Assembly (NCBI GenBank): GCA_963678485.1
Contig: OY782882.1
Coordinates: 1,426,001 to 1,490,000, forward strand
Source of the DNA: CALGYY01 sp963678485
Lineage (GTDB): Bacteria; Bacteroidota; Bacteroidia; Bacteroidales; CAIWKO01
Length of the DNA: 64,000 nucleotides
Reading direction: 5' to 3'
The position numbers and the translations under genes were made by a program. Positions 23,966 through 34,567 of this stretch are shown piece by piece (the first letter of the stretch is position 1; every line of letters begins with the position of its first letter). The notes under the pieces were generated by a model. It worked only from the letters and a program-made list of their open reading frames with translations. It made no database searches and was not told where the DNA came from.

Positions 23966-25729
23966 ATGAAAATTAAAGGATTCTGCTTTCTTATTTTTAT
24001 GCTGAGCGTTGCAACATTGTCGGCACAGACTCTTAGCCCTACACGTGCTACAGACTGGTCACGCGCCGGACATCAAGGTTCATTTTTAGAACCAGATACC
24101 ACCATTAATTTTATTACAGCAGGCGGTTTCAATAATGGGACTACCCCCAATGACTCGCTACTGTCTGCAATATTTTCTTCACTAGGTGGAGTCCCCGCTA
24201 TCATCTATTTTCCTGCAGGCAACTACTTGTTCACGCGAACAATCAATATTAATCAAAGTGTAATTTTACGAGGAAAATCAAGTGATTCCACAACGTTTAC
24301 CTTTAATTTTCCTGTTGAATCAAACCTGATTTATGTTTACGGTAATTCTACAGCCGTTGAAACAACGGTCGCTGCCGATCTCGTAAAAGACAGCACACGC
24401 CTGCCCGTGAGCAATGCTGCACTTTTCAGTCAGGGCAACCTGATACATCTTTGGGAGAACGATTCCGTCCTGATTACCTCTACCTGGGCCATGCATACCA
24501 CAGGACAAATTGCCCTCATCGACACCATTATCAATAACGACATTTACATTGGAAGTCCGCTTCGCAGAAATTTCTACATCAGCCGCAATACAAAGATTAC
24601 CAAGCTTAATCCGGTGCAAAATGTCGGTATCGAAAAAATTAAAATTCTTCCCACTAATGCAACGGTAGCCCAAACCAGCAATATTGTTTTTCAATATGCA
24701 TACAACTGCTGGATTAAATGCATTCAAAGTATCAATTGCAATTATTCCCATGTTGAAGCACGAAGTAGTTCCAATATCGTTATTACCGGAAGTTATTTTC
24801 AGGATGCATATTCATATGGCGATGGAGGAAAAGGCTACGGCATCATGATTCACTCCACTTCCGGTGAGTGTCTGGTAATGGATAATATCTTCAAACATTT
24901 GCGCCATTCCATGATCTTTCAATCAGGTGCCAATGGTAATGTCTTCGCATATAACTACTCCCGGGAGCCTTACTGGACAGATGTCACCCTGCCATCAAAC
25001 TCTGCAGGAGATATGGTGCTTCATGGAAATTATCCTTACGCAAACCTGTTCGAAGGAAATATTGGGCAGAACATCGTTATCGACGATTCACACGGGAAAA
25101 ATGGAAGCTTTAACACCTACTTCAGAAACAGGGCTGAGCTCTATGGTATCTTCATGAATACGAATCCCGCCAGCGATGAAGTCAATTTTATTGGTAATGA
25201 AATCCCCAATACCGGCTTCCTGCTTGGTCTTTATACGATATTTGGCAACAATCATTTTCAATACGGAAATAATGTTCGTGGCTCCATTACCCCCGCAGGA
25301 ACCAGCCTGCTGCCAGAGGCTTCACTCTTTCTGAATTTTGCACTCACCTATTACCAAAGCAATTCGCATTGGCCGCCCATCGGTACGCCAAATAGCATGA
25401 ACGCCTATAAAAATGAAGCACAAAATAGATACATTGCAGGCCAACTGACCGATTGCCTGACCGATGAAATTATTGTAAATACTGAGGATATCAGCATTGA
25501 ACCACGGGTCGGATTATTCCCGAATCCTGCGCTTAATACCATGAATATTACGACACCTACCGGACTGATTATCGAAAATATTCAGCTCATATCAGCCACG
25601 GGCCAGGTAAATCATTGCGCAAGAACTGAAAACGAACTCGATATCTCCAATCTGCAACCAGGACTCTATTTCATCCTGATAAGCTTTAACAATGGCTCTT
25701 CCATCGCAAAGAAGTTTGTTAAAAACTAA
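23966..25729 (+). CDS. Secreted right-handed beta-helix (pectate-lyase-like) protein with T9SS type A sorting domain
   Basis: A 587-residue exported protein; ATG 23966 is chosen because it opens a signal peptide (MKIKGFCFLIFMLSVATLSAQ) and avoids overlap with the gene before it. Residues about 45-110 have the pectate-lyase-3/GH55-type opening (DSLLSAIFSSLGGVPAIIYFPAGNYLFTRTININQSVILRG), followed by Asn/Ser/His-rich short strands typical of a parallel beta-helix. The C-terminus is a T9SS sorting domain (VGLFPNPALNTMNITTP ... ISNLQPGLYFILI ... KKFVKN). A role on extracellular polysaccharide is plausible, but no catalytic set can be proven. Confidence 0.8.
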   Translation: MKIKGFCFLIFMLSVATLSAQTLSPTRATDWSRAGHQGSFLEPDTTINFITAGGFNNGTTPNDSLLSAIFSSLGGVPAIIYFPAGNYLFTRTININQSVILRGKSSDSTTFTFNFPVESNLIYVYGNSTAVETTVAADLVKDSTRLPVSNAALFSQGNLIHLWENDSVLITSTWAMHTTGQIALIDTIINNDIYIGSPLRRNFYISRNTKITKLNPVQNVGIEKIKILPTNATVAQTSNIVFQYAYNCWIKCIQSINCNYSHVEARSSSNIVITGSYFQDAYSYGDGGKGYGIMIHSTSGECLVMDNIFKHLRHSMIFQSGANGNVFAYNYSREPYWTDVTLPSNSAGDMVLHGNYPYANLFEGNIGQNIVIDDSHGKNGSFNTYFRNRAELYGIFMNTNPASDEVNFIGNEIPNTGFLLGLYTIFGNNHFQYGNNVRGSITPAGTSLLPEASLFLNFALTYYQSNSHWPPIGTPNSMNAYKNEAQNRYIAGQLTDCLTDEIIVNTEDISIEPRVGLFPNPALNTMNITTPTGLIIENIQLISATGQVNHCARTENELDISNLQPGLYFILISFNNGSSIAKKFVKN

Positions 25730-25855
25730 GTTCGGGCACCATTTAATTCCTTCCGGTAATAATATTTAATTGGTCAAAAGCTAATTAGATATATTTTTTA
25801 TTATTTTTATGGCGACAACCTAGATGTGTTTACTGCCCAATTTTTTATGCTGAAT

Positions 25856-28800
25856 ATGAAACATTTTTTTACTTGCAAACTATTTTCACTCCTACTAATC
25901 TGCACTCTTTCTGGAATTTGGTCAACGAGCTCAATCGCTCAGAATGCGAGCAATTGGAAGGTTCAGTATGAACATTCCCGTTCATTCATCGAGAACAAAG
26001 GACAGTTCAACAATCCGAAAGTCCCGGGAAAGGTAATGTTTGCCTGGGACGATGCCAATACGGTGGTCTATTTCACCACGCAAGGTGTGTATTACGCCTT
26101 TCTAAAAACATGGAAAAAAGAAGAGGGCGAAGAGAAAGAAGAAAAAGAAAAGAAGAAGTTTACCTCTGCAAAGGCCTGGATGGAGTTTGAAAAAGAAGAA
26201 CGTGCTCTTGAATATGAAACTGCAATGGTAAGTATGCAGTGGGTTTCTCCTAATCCATCTGTTTCATTGATTGCCGAAGATATGAACAACGACTTCCATA
26301 GCTACTATATTACGAATGCCTCAGGAACGCGTGAAAACATAACCAATATTCATTCATACAAAAAACTTATCTATAAAAACATCTATCATAATATAGATAT
26401 TGAATTTTCTTTTCATCCTGAGCAGGGAATTAAATACGCTGTTATTGTGCATCCGGGAGCTGACGCAGCACAAGTAAAAATGAAATATTCCCAAGCTGTT
26501 CGTTCAGAAAACAACGGAAACATCAGTATTCACAGCAAATTCGGCAATATCATTGAACATGCCCCTGTTACTTTCAATCAAAACGAAACTGCTGTCACTA
26601 TCAATTCCTCCTTTGCAATCGAAGGTAATACCGTTGGATTCCAATTGGACAATTATGATCCAACAAAAACCATAGTGATTGATCCATGGGTGCAAACGCC
26701 ACTCATTCCTACCTCACATGCGGTCATGGAATGCGAGCGCGATGCCGCAGGAAATGTTTATATCATTGGTGGCGAAAGCCCCATGCAGTTATTAAAATAC
26801 AATGCCAGCGGAACATTGCAATGGACGCATAACACCCCCTACGACACAGCTAATTTCTGGCTGGGTACCTTTGCAACGGATTTGGCGGGAAACAGCTATA
26901 TCACGGCAGGTTCTGTATGTCGCCTCGAAAAGGTAAATGCTTCCAATGCTGTACAATGGAGCTGGACTCCGGGCGGATTGACACCATCGGATGAATACTG
27001 GAACATTGCTTTTAACTGCGATCAGACCAGGCTAATCATTGGAGGAACCAAAGGAACCGGCCTTATGACCCTTAATGGAGCCATCTTCGATGTCAACACA
27101 AACGATGGCAGTATTAATTCCACGCGGATTGTTGGAGCAGGAAGCGTGGTAGCCTTTCCTCCATCGATTCAGGAAGTGCGTTCAATCACATCATGCAGAA
27201 ATGCCCGCTATTACTTCCTTACACTCGACACTATCGGATGTATTGATGATAATTTTTCGATTTGTCCATCGAATACACCTTCTATCTTTGCAATTAATCA
27301 CGGGTATCATTTGTCGTACAAATGCGAAAACTATCGTCCGAATAATGGCAATGGCGGTATAATGGCCATTCGCGCCGACAGAAATTACGTTTACACACAA
27401 AATGCAACGGTCATTGAACAGCGGTCTTTGGCCGACGGATCAGTGCTCGCAACCGCAGCCATACCGGGTGGTATAAGTATTTCATCGCTAGGCCAAAATC
27501 AAGTGGGGAACAGTGGTATTGATATCGACAGTTGTGGAAATGTGTATGTAGGTTCGGGAAATGCGCTGATACAATACACTTCATCGCTTGCGCAGATTGG
27601 TGCTACTGCCACCTCTTACCACGTTTATGATGTTGCAGTGAGTACGGCAGGAAATGTTATTGCCTGCGGGGCAACAGGAGATCTTAACACATCAGTAAGA
27701 ACGGGGTATGTACAGTCTTTCGCTTTGGGTGCCTGTTTGCCAATGTCGCTTTATTGTTGCGATGCTAATATTTGTCCGGTTAGTCCAGTATGCAACACAG
27801 CACCCGCATTCACACTTACAGCAGCAACACCGGGTGGAACATGGAGTGGCGCTGGTATTACTGATGCTGTTAATGGTGTGTTCGATCCTACATCCGCCAA
27901 CCTTGGAGCAAACACAATTTATTACACTTTGCCCTGCGGCATGGATTCAACCCTCATTCAAGTGAATGCATGCGCTACCTTATACGCTTGTCAAAATGTT
28001 GACGGAACCCTCACTGTTTACGGAGGTACTGATCCGTACTCTTGGCAAACTCAAACAATAACTCAGGATTGCAGCGCTTGCCTCGTTGGCTGCCTGTTTC
28101 CCGCTGGTTGCGCGGTAAATACTGTGACATGGACAACCTATGCAACAGGAGACACTGCTGCTCAACCAGCAACATGGCCCATTCGTGTAATTGACAATAC
28201 CGGAACCTTCCTTGATATTGCAGGTATCGCAGGACTTCCCATTTGCTCCAGTTGCGCGGTAACAGCCACGGCATCACCGGATCCCATTTGTTCAGGAGAA
28301 TCCACAACACTCACTGCATCCGGCGCGAATACTTACGTTTGGTCACCCGCTACAGCGCTGTCCGCCACAACAGGCATCACGGTTCAGGCAAATCCAACCG
28401 TAACAACAGTCTACACTGTCACAGGAACAGCACCCGGATGCACCGGATCAAATACCGTAACAGTAACGGTGAATCCATTACCAGTGGTCACGGTGAGTGC
28501 TACACCAAACGCTCTTTGCCCTAACGAAACCACTACCATCACTGCTGCTGGAGCAACTACTTACACTTGGAGTTCAGGTCTTGGAACAGGAAATCCAGTT
28601 ACTGCAACTCCTTCAGCAAGTACAACCTATGCAGTGACCGGCAGTGACGGTTCGTGCACAGCTTCTGCAAGTGTATTCATCTCTGTCGCTGCACAACCCA
28701 ACCTCACAGCCATGGCCTCACCCGATACTATCTGCGGTGGGTTTAGCACCACCATCAGCGCATCCGGCGCAACCTCGTACCTTTGGTCGCCCGGTGGATA

Positions 28801-29716
28801 TACCGATGCTTCCGTAGTAGTTTCGCCACTTACAAATACCACCTATACTGTGACCGGCACAACTGGCGGAAGTTGCTCTGCCACGGCCTCAGTGAACATC
28901 GTTGTGAGTCCCTACATACAGGCAGGTTTTGTCACCGAACCACTTTGGGGTTGCGAACCACTCACTGTGATGTTTATGTTCGACACTACAAATATTGCTG
29001 TGTTCACTTCGATACGTTATGACTTTGGAGATCCATCCACCACTGATGATTATTCTACATTAGCAAATCCTTCATACACATATCAGCATCACGGAACTTA
29101 CGTCGTTACAGTAACAGCAAAAACAATTTACCATTGTACCATCATCCTCACACAAACCATCGAGGTATACGAACAGCCCGATGCTGGCTTTATAGCGCAC
29201 CCTATGGTCACCGATACCTGGTCACCGATGATTGATTTCTTTGATGAATCCGACAACGCCATACATTGGGAATGGGACTTCGGCGACCCTGCAAGTCTTG
29301 TAGAAAACGCATCAACTCTGGAAAACCCACAGCATACCTTTACCGGACCTGGCACCTATCCTGTGATGCTCACGGTAACGAACGAGAATTGCAGTGACAC
29401 ACTCACAAAATATATTACTGTATATGAAGGATACACCTTCTTTGTTCCGAACTCATTTACACCCAATAACGACGGCAAGAACGAGACCTTCAACGGCTAT
29501 GGTAAAGGCTATAAAACTGATGGCTTTGAACTCTATGTTTTCGACCGCTGGGGCGAGCCAATTTTCCACACGAATGACCCCGAGCAAGGTTGGAATGGAC
29601 GTGTTCAAAACAAAGATGAAGTCTGTATGAATGGCACTTATGTTTATATGTTCAAGGTAGTTGAAATGAACAGTATCATTCATAAGTACGTCGGTACTGT
29701 TACACTTATACGGTAA
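25856..29716 (+). CDS. Large PKD/Ig-repeat surface protein with gliding-type (T9SS type B) C-terminal domain
   Basis: A 1286-residue exported protein starting at ATG 25856 with a signal peptide ending near SSIAQ. The first about 260 residues match the SBBP/DUF7948-type domain (RSFIENKGQF, then FSFHPEQGIKYAVIVHPGAD). The middle is a propeller-like region. Three Ig-like repeats follow, each with the pattern SPDPICSGESTTLTASGA..YVWSP..TTVYTVTG. Then come two PKD domains (RYDFGDPST and EWDFGDPAS) and a CHU_C gliding-motility-associated domain (FVPNSFTPNNDGKNETF ... VFDRWGEPIF ... GTYVYMFKV). It is a probable T9SS type B substrate acting as adhesin or surface filament. Frequent ACA/GCA codons mark the repeats. 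Confidence 0.85.
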   Translation: MKHFFTCKLFSLLLICTLSGIWSTSSIAQNASNWKVQYEHSRSFIENKGQFNNPKVPGKVMFAWDDANTVVYFTTQGVYYAFLKTWKKEEGEEKEEKEKKKFTSAKAWMEFEKEERALEYETAMVSMQWVSPNPSVSLIAEDMNNDFHSYYITNASGTRENITNIHSYKKLIYKNIYHNIDIEFSFHPEQGIKYAVIVHPGADAAQVKMKYSQAVRSENNGNISIHSKFGNIIEHAPVTFNQNETAVTINSSFAIEGNTVGFQLDNYDPTKTIVIDPWVQTPLIPTSHAVMECERDAAGNVYIIGGESPMQLLKYNASGTLQWTHNTPYDTANFWLGTFATDLAGNSYITAGSVCRLEKVNASNAVQWSWTPGGLTPSDEYWNIAFNCDQTRLIIGGTKGTGLMTLNGAIFDVNTNDGSINSTRIVGAGSVVAFPPSIQEVRSITSCRNARYYFLTLDTIGCIDDNFSICPSNTPSIFAINHGYHLSYKCENYRPNNGNGGIMAIRADRNYVYTQNATVIEQRSLADGSVLATAAIPGGISISSLGQNQVGNSGIDIDSCGNVYVGSGNALIQYTSSLAQIGATATSYHVYDVAVSTAGNVIACGATGDLNTSVRTGYVQSFALGACLPMSLYCCDANICPVSPVCNTAPAFTLTAATPGGTWSGAGITDAVNGVFDPTSANLGANTIYYTLPCGMDSTLIQVNACATLYACQNVDGTLTVYGGTDPYSWQTQTITQDCSACLVGCLFPAGCAVNTVTWTTYATGDTAAQPATWPIRVIDNTGTFLDIAGIAGLPICSSCAVTATASPDPICSGESTTLTASGANTYVWSPATALSATTGITVQANPTVTTVYTVTGTAPGCTGSNTVTVTVNPLPVVTVSATPNALCPNETTTITAAGATTYTWSSGLGTGNPVTATPSASTTYAVTGSDGSCTASASVFISVAAQPNLTAMASPDTICGGFSTTISASGATSYLWSPGGYTDASVVVSPLTNTTYTVTGTTGGSCSATASVNIVVSPYIQAGFVTEPLWGCEPLTVMFMFDTTNIAVFTSIRYDFGDPSTTDDYSTLANPSYTYQHHGTYVVTVTAKTIYHCTIILTQTIEVYEQPDAGFIAHPMVTDTWSPMIDFFDESDNAIHWEWDFGDPASLVENASTLENPQHTFTGPGTYPVMLTVTNENCSDTLTKYITVYEGYTFFVPNSFTPNNDGKNETFNGYGKGYKTDGFELYVFDRWGEPIFHTNDPEQGWNGRVQNKDEVCMNGTYVYMFKVVEMNSIIHKYVGTVTLIR

Positions 29717-30054
29717 AGGCCGAAGTAACTGAAACACATAAGGCAGGATTGCCTGAATCTTTATTTACGCATTTTATGCGCATATTACATATCATTGCTT
29801 TTGTTGAACATAAAGCATTTATATGTTATTATCTCAGGAAACAACATTTGTACGCAATAAATCCTCCGCCATTTCGTCATTAATCCAGAAAAAACTGTCT
29901 AATTTGCTTAACTTTGCGTGAGGTATGATTTTTTACAGTTAGAACCTAGAATGCTTACACCTTCGATGCTTTTTTTCGAAATGCAGTAAATTAGCATCAT
30001 CCGTGAGTTATTGAAAAATATTTTACAGCTACCCACAACAGCAAACATGACAAA
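29717..30054. other. Intergenic stretch before the TonB receptor gene
   Basis: No gene seen. A weak AGGCA/TGCCT hairpin near 29742-29755 could help termination of the PKD gene. The A/T-rich final 150 bases presumably contain the promoter of the TonB-receptor gene, but no exact TAnnTTTG box was found. Confidence 0.4.
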
Positions 30055-32451
30055 ATGACGCTACTACAAAAACCTACATATATGCATGGAAAAAATCTTC
30101 TTTTAACATTTATAATACTTCTGCTGATTCCTGCAATGGCGTTTTCTCAAACTCAGAAATTCACCATAAGTGGATACGTAAAAAGCTCAGAAAGCGGCGA
30201 AAATTTGATTGGGGCAAACGTCTACATCAAGGAATCACTCAAAGGAGTAGCAACAAATTCATACGGCTTTTACTCTTTGACTCTGGAAAAAGGCACCTAT
30301 ACATTGGTAACCTCATATATTGGGTTTAAAGAGTTTACACAAACAATCACCCTGAATCAGGATCAGAAAATCAACGTATCTCTGGAACCGAATGTGATTA
30401 CTACCTCCGAAGTCGTTATCACAGGCGAAAAGCAAGACAACAATACTCAGGGAACTCAGGTCGGTCGATTCGAAATTCCTGTTGAACGCATTAAAAAACT
30501 CCCTGCTTTCTTTGGTGAAATTGATGTATTGAAAACCATTCAGCTTACCCCCGGTGTGCAATCTGCGGGTGAAGGGAATTCAGGTTATTATGTTCGTGGA
30601 GGTGGTCCCGATCAAAACCTTATCCTCCTTGATGAAGCCGTAGTTTATAACGCATCGCACTTACTTGGATTCTTCTCAGTTTTCAATGCCGACGCATTAA
30701 AAAATGTTGAACTCACCAAAGCCGGAATGCCCGCTAATTACGGGGGACGCTTAGCATCAGTTCTCGACATTTCCATGAAAGATGGGAATATGAAGCACTA
30801 CGGAGTAAGTGGAGGTATCGGACTGATTAGCTCACGACTCACAGTAGAAGGCCCTATTGTGAAAGATAAATGCTCCTTTATTATTAGTGGTCGCCGTACA
30901 TATCTCGACCTATTGATGCGACCATTCCTCAAAAGTAGCAGCCCTTTCAAAAATGGCGGTTATTATTTTTATGATTTAAATGCAAAAGTAAATTATACGT
31001 TTAGTGATAAAGACCGCTTGTTTTTAAGTGGATACTTTGGCCGGGATGTGTTCTCTCTTAATGGTGGAAGCATGAGCTTTAAAAACTCGATTGACTGGGG
31101 TAATGGCACGGCTTCGCTACGATGGAACCATTTGTACAATGATAAACTTTTTTCAAATGCGACTTTTGTTTTCAGCAACTACAAATTCAACCTCAGTGCT
31201 GAACAGAATCTTTACGAAATGAAACTGTTTTCGGGCATCACCGATTACAATGCAAAACTCGATTATACCTGGATGCCATCAATTCTTCACACAGTGAAGT
31301 TCGGGGCAAATTATGTTTATCATATCATGATGCCTAATAATGCCTCAGCAAAATCGGGCGATACAGAATTCGACCTTGGTAAAACCGTGAAGTTATATTC
31401 GCATGAACTCGCAGTATATATCAATGATGAATCAGATATTACTGAATGGCTAAAAATTAATGCAGGACTTCGTTACAGCTTCTTTGAGCATGTCGGCCCC
31501 TATGATCGTTATGTATTGAACGATGTTGGTAAAATTGGCGACACCATACATTATGGCACTGGAGAGCCTATCAAATGCTACAACAATCTAGAGCCTCGGC
31601 TTTCGATGCGATTCCTGTTTAAAGATAATTCTTCGATCAAACTTAGCTACACTCAGAATTATCAATATATCCATCTGGCATCGTTTGCTTCTGTTTCCCT
31701 GCCAACCGATATTTGGGTTCCCAGTACCTCCATCGTAAAACCACAGTATGGGGTACAGTATTCACTTGGCTACTTTAGGAATTTTAAAAAGAACACCTTC
31801 GAAACTTCGATTGAATTTTATTATAAACACCTGAAAAATCAAATAGAATTCAAGGAAGGAAGTATGCCCGAAGATAATTTGAGAAATAATACTGATAACA
31901 ATTTTACCTTCGGTACGGGTGATTCCTATGGTGGAGAGATCTTCCTGAAAAAACGCACTGGCAAATGGACCGGATGGATTGGATATACACTTTCTTGGAC
32001 TACCCGACTCTTTCCGGATATAAATCAGGGACAACGATTCCCAGCTAAATACGACCGCAGACATGATATTTCGGTTGTTCTTTCGTGGGATATTACCGAA
32101 CGACTCAACGTCTCTGCCGTATGGGTATACGCCACAGGGAACACAATGACATTGCCATTGGCACGCTACTTCATTGCTGGAAATATCGTGAACGAGTATA
32201 GTTCAAGGAATGAATTCCGCATGCCAAATTATCATCGCCTCGATCTTTCGATGACCTATATGGGTAAGAAAAAGAAACGTTTTCAGTCAAGCTACAATGT
32301 ATCTATTTACAATGTATATAGCAGAATGAATCCCTATTATATCTACTTTGAGACTTCGGGCGATTTGTCGAATTTCGACCTCACAACGACAGCCAAGCAG
32401 GTTTCTCTATTCCCAATCATTCCTTCATTTACATGGAACTTTACCTACTAA
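30055..32451 (+). CDS. TonB-dependent outer membrane receptor with N-terminal carboxypeptidase-regulatory-like domain
   Basis: A 798-residue outer membrane receptor. A signal peptide ends at AMAFSQ (an ATG at 30082 is an alternative start). Residues about 35-110 form the CarboxypepD_reg-like domain (FTISGYVKSSESGENLIGANVYI ... KGTYTLVTSYIGF). The plug follows (EIDVLKTIQLTPGVQS ... GYYVRGGGPDQNLILLDEAVVYN ... FFSVFNADALKNVELTKAGMPANYGGR) and then a long beta-barrel ending in an aromatic FTWNFTY. The substrate is unknown. The next gene encodes a DUF4249 lipoprotein five bases away, the usual partner for this receptor subclass. Confidence 0.9.
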   Translation: MTLLQKPTYMHGKNLLLTFIILLLIPAMAFSQTQKFTISGYVKSSESGENLIGANVYIKESLKGVATNSYGFYSLTLEKGTYTLVTSYIGFKEFTQTITLNQDQKINVSLEPNVITTSEVVITGEKQDNNTQGTQVGRFEIPVERIKKLPAFFGEIDVLKTIQLTPGVQSAGEGNSGYYVRGGGPDQNLILLDEAVVYNASHLLGFFSVFNADALKNVELTKAGMPANYGGRLASVLDISMKDGNMKHYGVSGGIGLISSRLTVEGPIVKDKCSFIISGRRTYLDLLMRPFLKSSSPFKNGGYYFYDLNAKVNYTFSDKDRLFLSGYFGRDVFSLNGGSMSFKNSIDWGNGTASLRWNHLYNDKLFSNATFVFSNYKFNLSAEQNLYEMKLFSGITDYNAKLDYTWMPSILHTVKFGANYVYHIMMPNNASAKSGDTEFDLGKTVKLYSHELAVYINDESDITEWLKINAGLRYSFFEHVGPYDRYVLNDVGKIGDTIHYGTGEPIKCYNNLEPRLSMRFLFKDNSSIKLSYTQNYQYIHLASFASVSLPTDIWVPSTSIVKPQYGVQYSLGYFRNFKKNTFETSIEFYYKHLKNQIEFKEGSMPEDNLRNNTDNNFTFGTGDSYGGEIFLKKRTGKWTGWIGYTLSWTTRLFPDINQGQRFPAKYDRRHDISVVLSWDITERLNVSAVWVYATGNTMTLPLARYFIAGNIVNEYSSRNEFRMPNYHRLDLSMTYMGKKKKRFQSSYNVSIYNVYSRMNPYYIYFETSGDLSNFDLTTTAKQVSLFPIIPSFTWNFTY

Positions 32452-32456
32452 TAGCG

Positions 32457-33368
32457 ATGAAAAACAAGATCACATCAACCTATAATAAATTGAGAATTTT
32501 GCTAGGCAGCTTTCTCATTCTTGGTTCCCTTGGTTTCTTTGCATCCTGTGAAAAAGAAATCACCATTGATATTCCTGAACCCGATCCAAAAATCGTAATT
32601 GAAGGTTGGATTGAAAACGGTTTTCCTGCACGCGTGATTATCACCAAAAGCGCGCCCTACTTCGACCCTATCGATTCTTCCACACTGGCGAATTCTCTTA
32701 TTACGACTGCAGTGGTGACGGTGAGTGATGGCAGCACAACAGAAACCCTTCCTATTGGGATTAACACTGAGTATTTCCCATACGTGATGTATATGGGAAG
32801 TAGCATTATCGGGCAAATCGGAAAAACTTATTATCTTACTGTAACTGTTGATGGCAATACCTACACTTCAGAAACCACCATTCTTGCGCCATTGGCACTC
32901 GATAGTGTTTGGTTTTCTGTTGAGCCGGGTAAAGATTCACTAGGTTATGTCTGGGGCATTGGAACTGATGATGCTGCCACCGAAGATTATTATCGAATGC
33001 TTACTAAACGGCTAGGAAAAGATGCTGGATTTGTGCCTATGTTGGGATCTACCTGGGAAGATAAATATTTCAACGGGCAACAATTTACCTTCTCTATTTA
33101 TCGCGGTGAAGCCAGTTATCTGATGGAAACACCAACCAATGAAGAAGGAGAATTTGGATTTTTTAAAATTGGAGATAGTGTTGTCGTCAAGCTTTCCCGC
33201 GTCACCGAGGACGTATATAACTTTTGGTCGGCTGCAGAAGCTGAAACATTTTCAGGCGGAAATCCCTTCTCATCTCCGGCACTAATACCTTCAAACATCA
33301 AAGGGGGCGCATTGGGCGTTTGGAGCGGATATGGAAGCTCGCTCGACACTGTGGTAGCAAGTTATTAA
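32457..33368 (+). CDS. DUF4249 lipoprotein, partner of the TonB receptor
   Basis: A 303-residue lipoprotein; ATG 32457 follows the receptor stop directly, while an earlier in-frame ATG would overlap it. The signal peptide ends in a lipobox (GSLGFFASC) with lipidation at Cys. The mature part opens with the DUF4249 signature EKEITIDIPEPDPKIVIEGWIENG and continues with VTVSDGSTTETL, GKTYYLTVTVDGNTYTSETTI and a terminal SNIKGGALGVWSGYGSS. Members are surface-exposed lipoproteins paired with TonB receptors, presumably for ligand capture. Confidence 0.85.
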   Translation: MKNKITSTYNKLRILLGSFLILGSLGFFASCEKEITIDIPEPDPKIVIEGWIENGFPARVIITKSAPYFDPIDSSTLANSLITTAVVTVSDGSTTETLPIGINTEYFPYVMYMGSSIIGQIGKTYYLTVTVDGNTYTSETTILAPLALDSVWFSVEPGKDSLGYVWGIGTDDAATEDYYRMLTKRLGKDAGFVPMLGSTWEDKYFNGQQFTFSIYRGEASYLMETPTNEEGEFGFFKIGDSVVVKLSRVTEDVYNFWSAAEAETFSGGNPFSSPALIPSNIKGGALGVWSGYGSSLDTVVASY

Positions 33369-33373
33369 TTAGT

Positions 33374-33497
33374 GTCCGTATGTAAACTCAGTGGCTGATT
33401 ATAAAGCTCAGGATGCACGGCCTCCGAAGTGTTGGAGGATATGAGTTTACTGGGGAATCAACTGCCCGACAACACGAGGACAAGGCCGCAGACGGAC
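33374..33497 (+). repeat. Structured intergenic repeat, copy A (possible ncRNA/mobile repeat)
   Basis: Nested inverted repeats are visible: GTCCGT (33374-33379) with ACGGAC (33492-33497); GTAAACTCA (33382-33390) with TGAGTTTAC (33442-33450); and an inner CCTCC (33421-33425) with GGAGG (33434-33438). A closely similar element lies in the opposite orientation at 55205-55342, keeping the outer two stems. It fills the space between the DUF4249 gene and trxB. Function unknown; could be a REP/MITE-like repeat or a structured RNA. Confidence 0.6.
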
Positions 33498-33542
33498 TTT
33501 ATAAACTGATACAAATTATAAATTGAAAGAATAATTATTGCA

Positions 33543-34469
33543 ATGGAAAAAGTAAAATGCTTAATCATCGGATCCGGACCTGCCGGTTATACAGCAGCAA
33601 TTTATGCTGCAAGAGCTGACCTGAAACCCATACTTTATACGGGTTTGCAAATGGGTGGACAATTAACGACCACCACAGAAATCGAAAATTTTCCGGGTTA
33701 TCCAAAAGGCATTACAGGTCCTGAAATGATGGTAGAATTGCAGCAGCAAGCGGAGCGCTTTGGAACAGAAGTGCGTTTTGGAAGTGCCGAAAAGGTTGAT
33801 TTCTCTAAGCGTCCATTTACTATTCATACCGATGATGGAAATGTTATTGAAGCAGAAACTGTGATTATTGCTACAGGTGCTACAGCAAAATATCTCGGAT
33901 TGGAATCTGAAAATAAATATAAGGGCTACGGAGTTTCAGCATGCGCTACCTGTGACGGCTTTTTCTACAAAGGCCTTGAAGTGGCCGTTGTTGGCGGTGG
34001 TGACACTGCCTGTGAAGAAGCGACCTATTTATCCAATCTTTGCAAAAAAGTTTATCTCATTCATCGCCGTGATGAATTCCGCGCCTCCAAGGCAATGCAG
34101 CACAAGGTGCACAATACTGCCAACCTGGAACTCGTATTGAATCATACGCCGGAAGAAATTGTCGGATCACAAAATGTTGAGGGTATTGTAGTCAAAAACG
34201 TCCTGACCGGTGAACAGAAAAAGCTCGATGTACAAGGTGTCTTTATTGCCATTGGACATAAACCAAACACTGATTTCCTGCAAGGCCAGCTTAGTCTAGA
34301 TGAACAAGGATATATTATCACTAAACCCGGTAGCACCGAAACCAGCGTCCCCGGCGTATTTGCAGCAGGAGATGTGCAGGATCACGTTTATCGTCAGGCC
34401 ATCACTGCCGCAGGAACCGGATGTATGGCGGCCATTTCAGCTGAACGCTTTCTGACCGCAATGGAATAG
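33543..34469 (+). CDS. trxB: Thioredoxin-disulfide reductase
   Basis: A 308-residue cytoplasmic flavoenzyme that passes electrons from NADPH via FAD to thioredoxin. The FAD-binding GSGPAGYTAAIYAARA is at residues 11-26, then the family motif GGQLTTTTEIENFPG, the redox-active pair C134-A-T-C137 followed by DGFF, the NADPH-binding VVGGGDTACEEA, the HRRDEFRAS box and the FAD-binding GVFAAGDVQDHVYRQAITAAGTGCMAA near the end. Length and motif order are those of bacterial TrxB. It stands alone, with no thioredoxin gene adjacent. Confidence 0.97.
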   Translation: MEKVKCLIIGSGPAGYTAAIYAARADLKPILYTGLQMGGQLTTTTEIENFPGYPKGITGPEMMVELQQQAERFGTEVRFGSAEKVDFSKRPFTIHTDDGNVIEAETVIIATGATAKYLGLESENKYKGYGVSACATCDGFFYKGLEVAVVGGGDTACEEATYLSNLCKKVYLIHRRDEFRASKAMQHKVHNTANLELVLNHTPEEIVGSQNVEGIVVKNVLTGEQKKLDVQGVFIAIGHKPNTDFLQGQLSLDEQGYIITKPGSTETSVPGVFAAGDVQDHVYRQAITAAGTGCMAAISAERFLTAME

Positions 34470-34567
34470 GTGGAACGTCATTTTGTTTCAAGCTTAAACT
34501 GAACCCGAAATTAGGTTTTTGCCAGTTTTCTTTATATCTTTACTTTCATGTTATTAAAAAGAATAAT

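Noticed and set aside
30001..30060. Shine-Dalgarno site for the TonB receptor
   Set aside because: No purine-rich AGGAGG-like sequence at the correct distance; consistent with Bacteroidota translation that rarely uses it.
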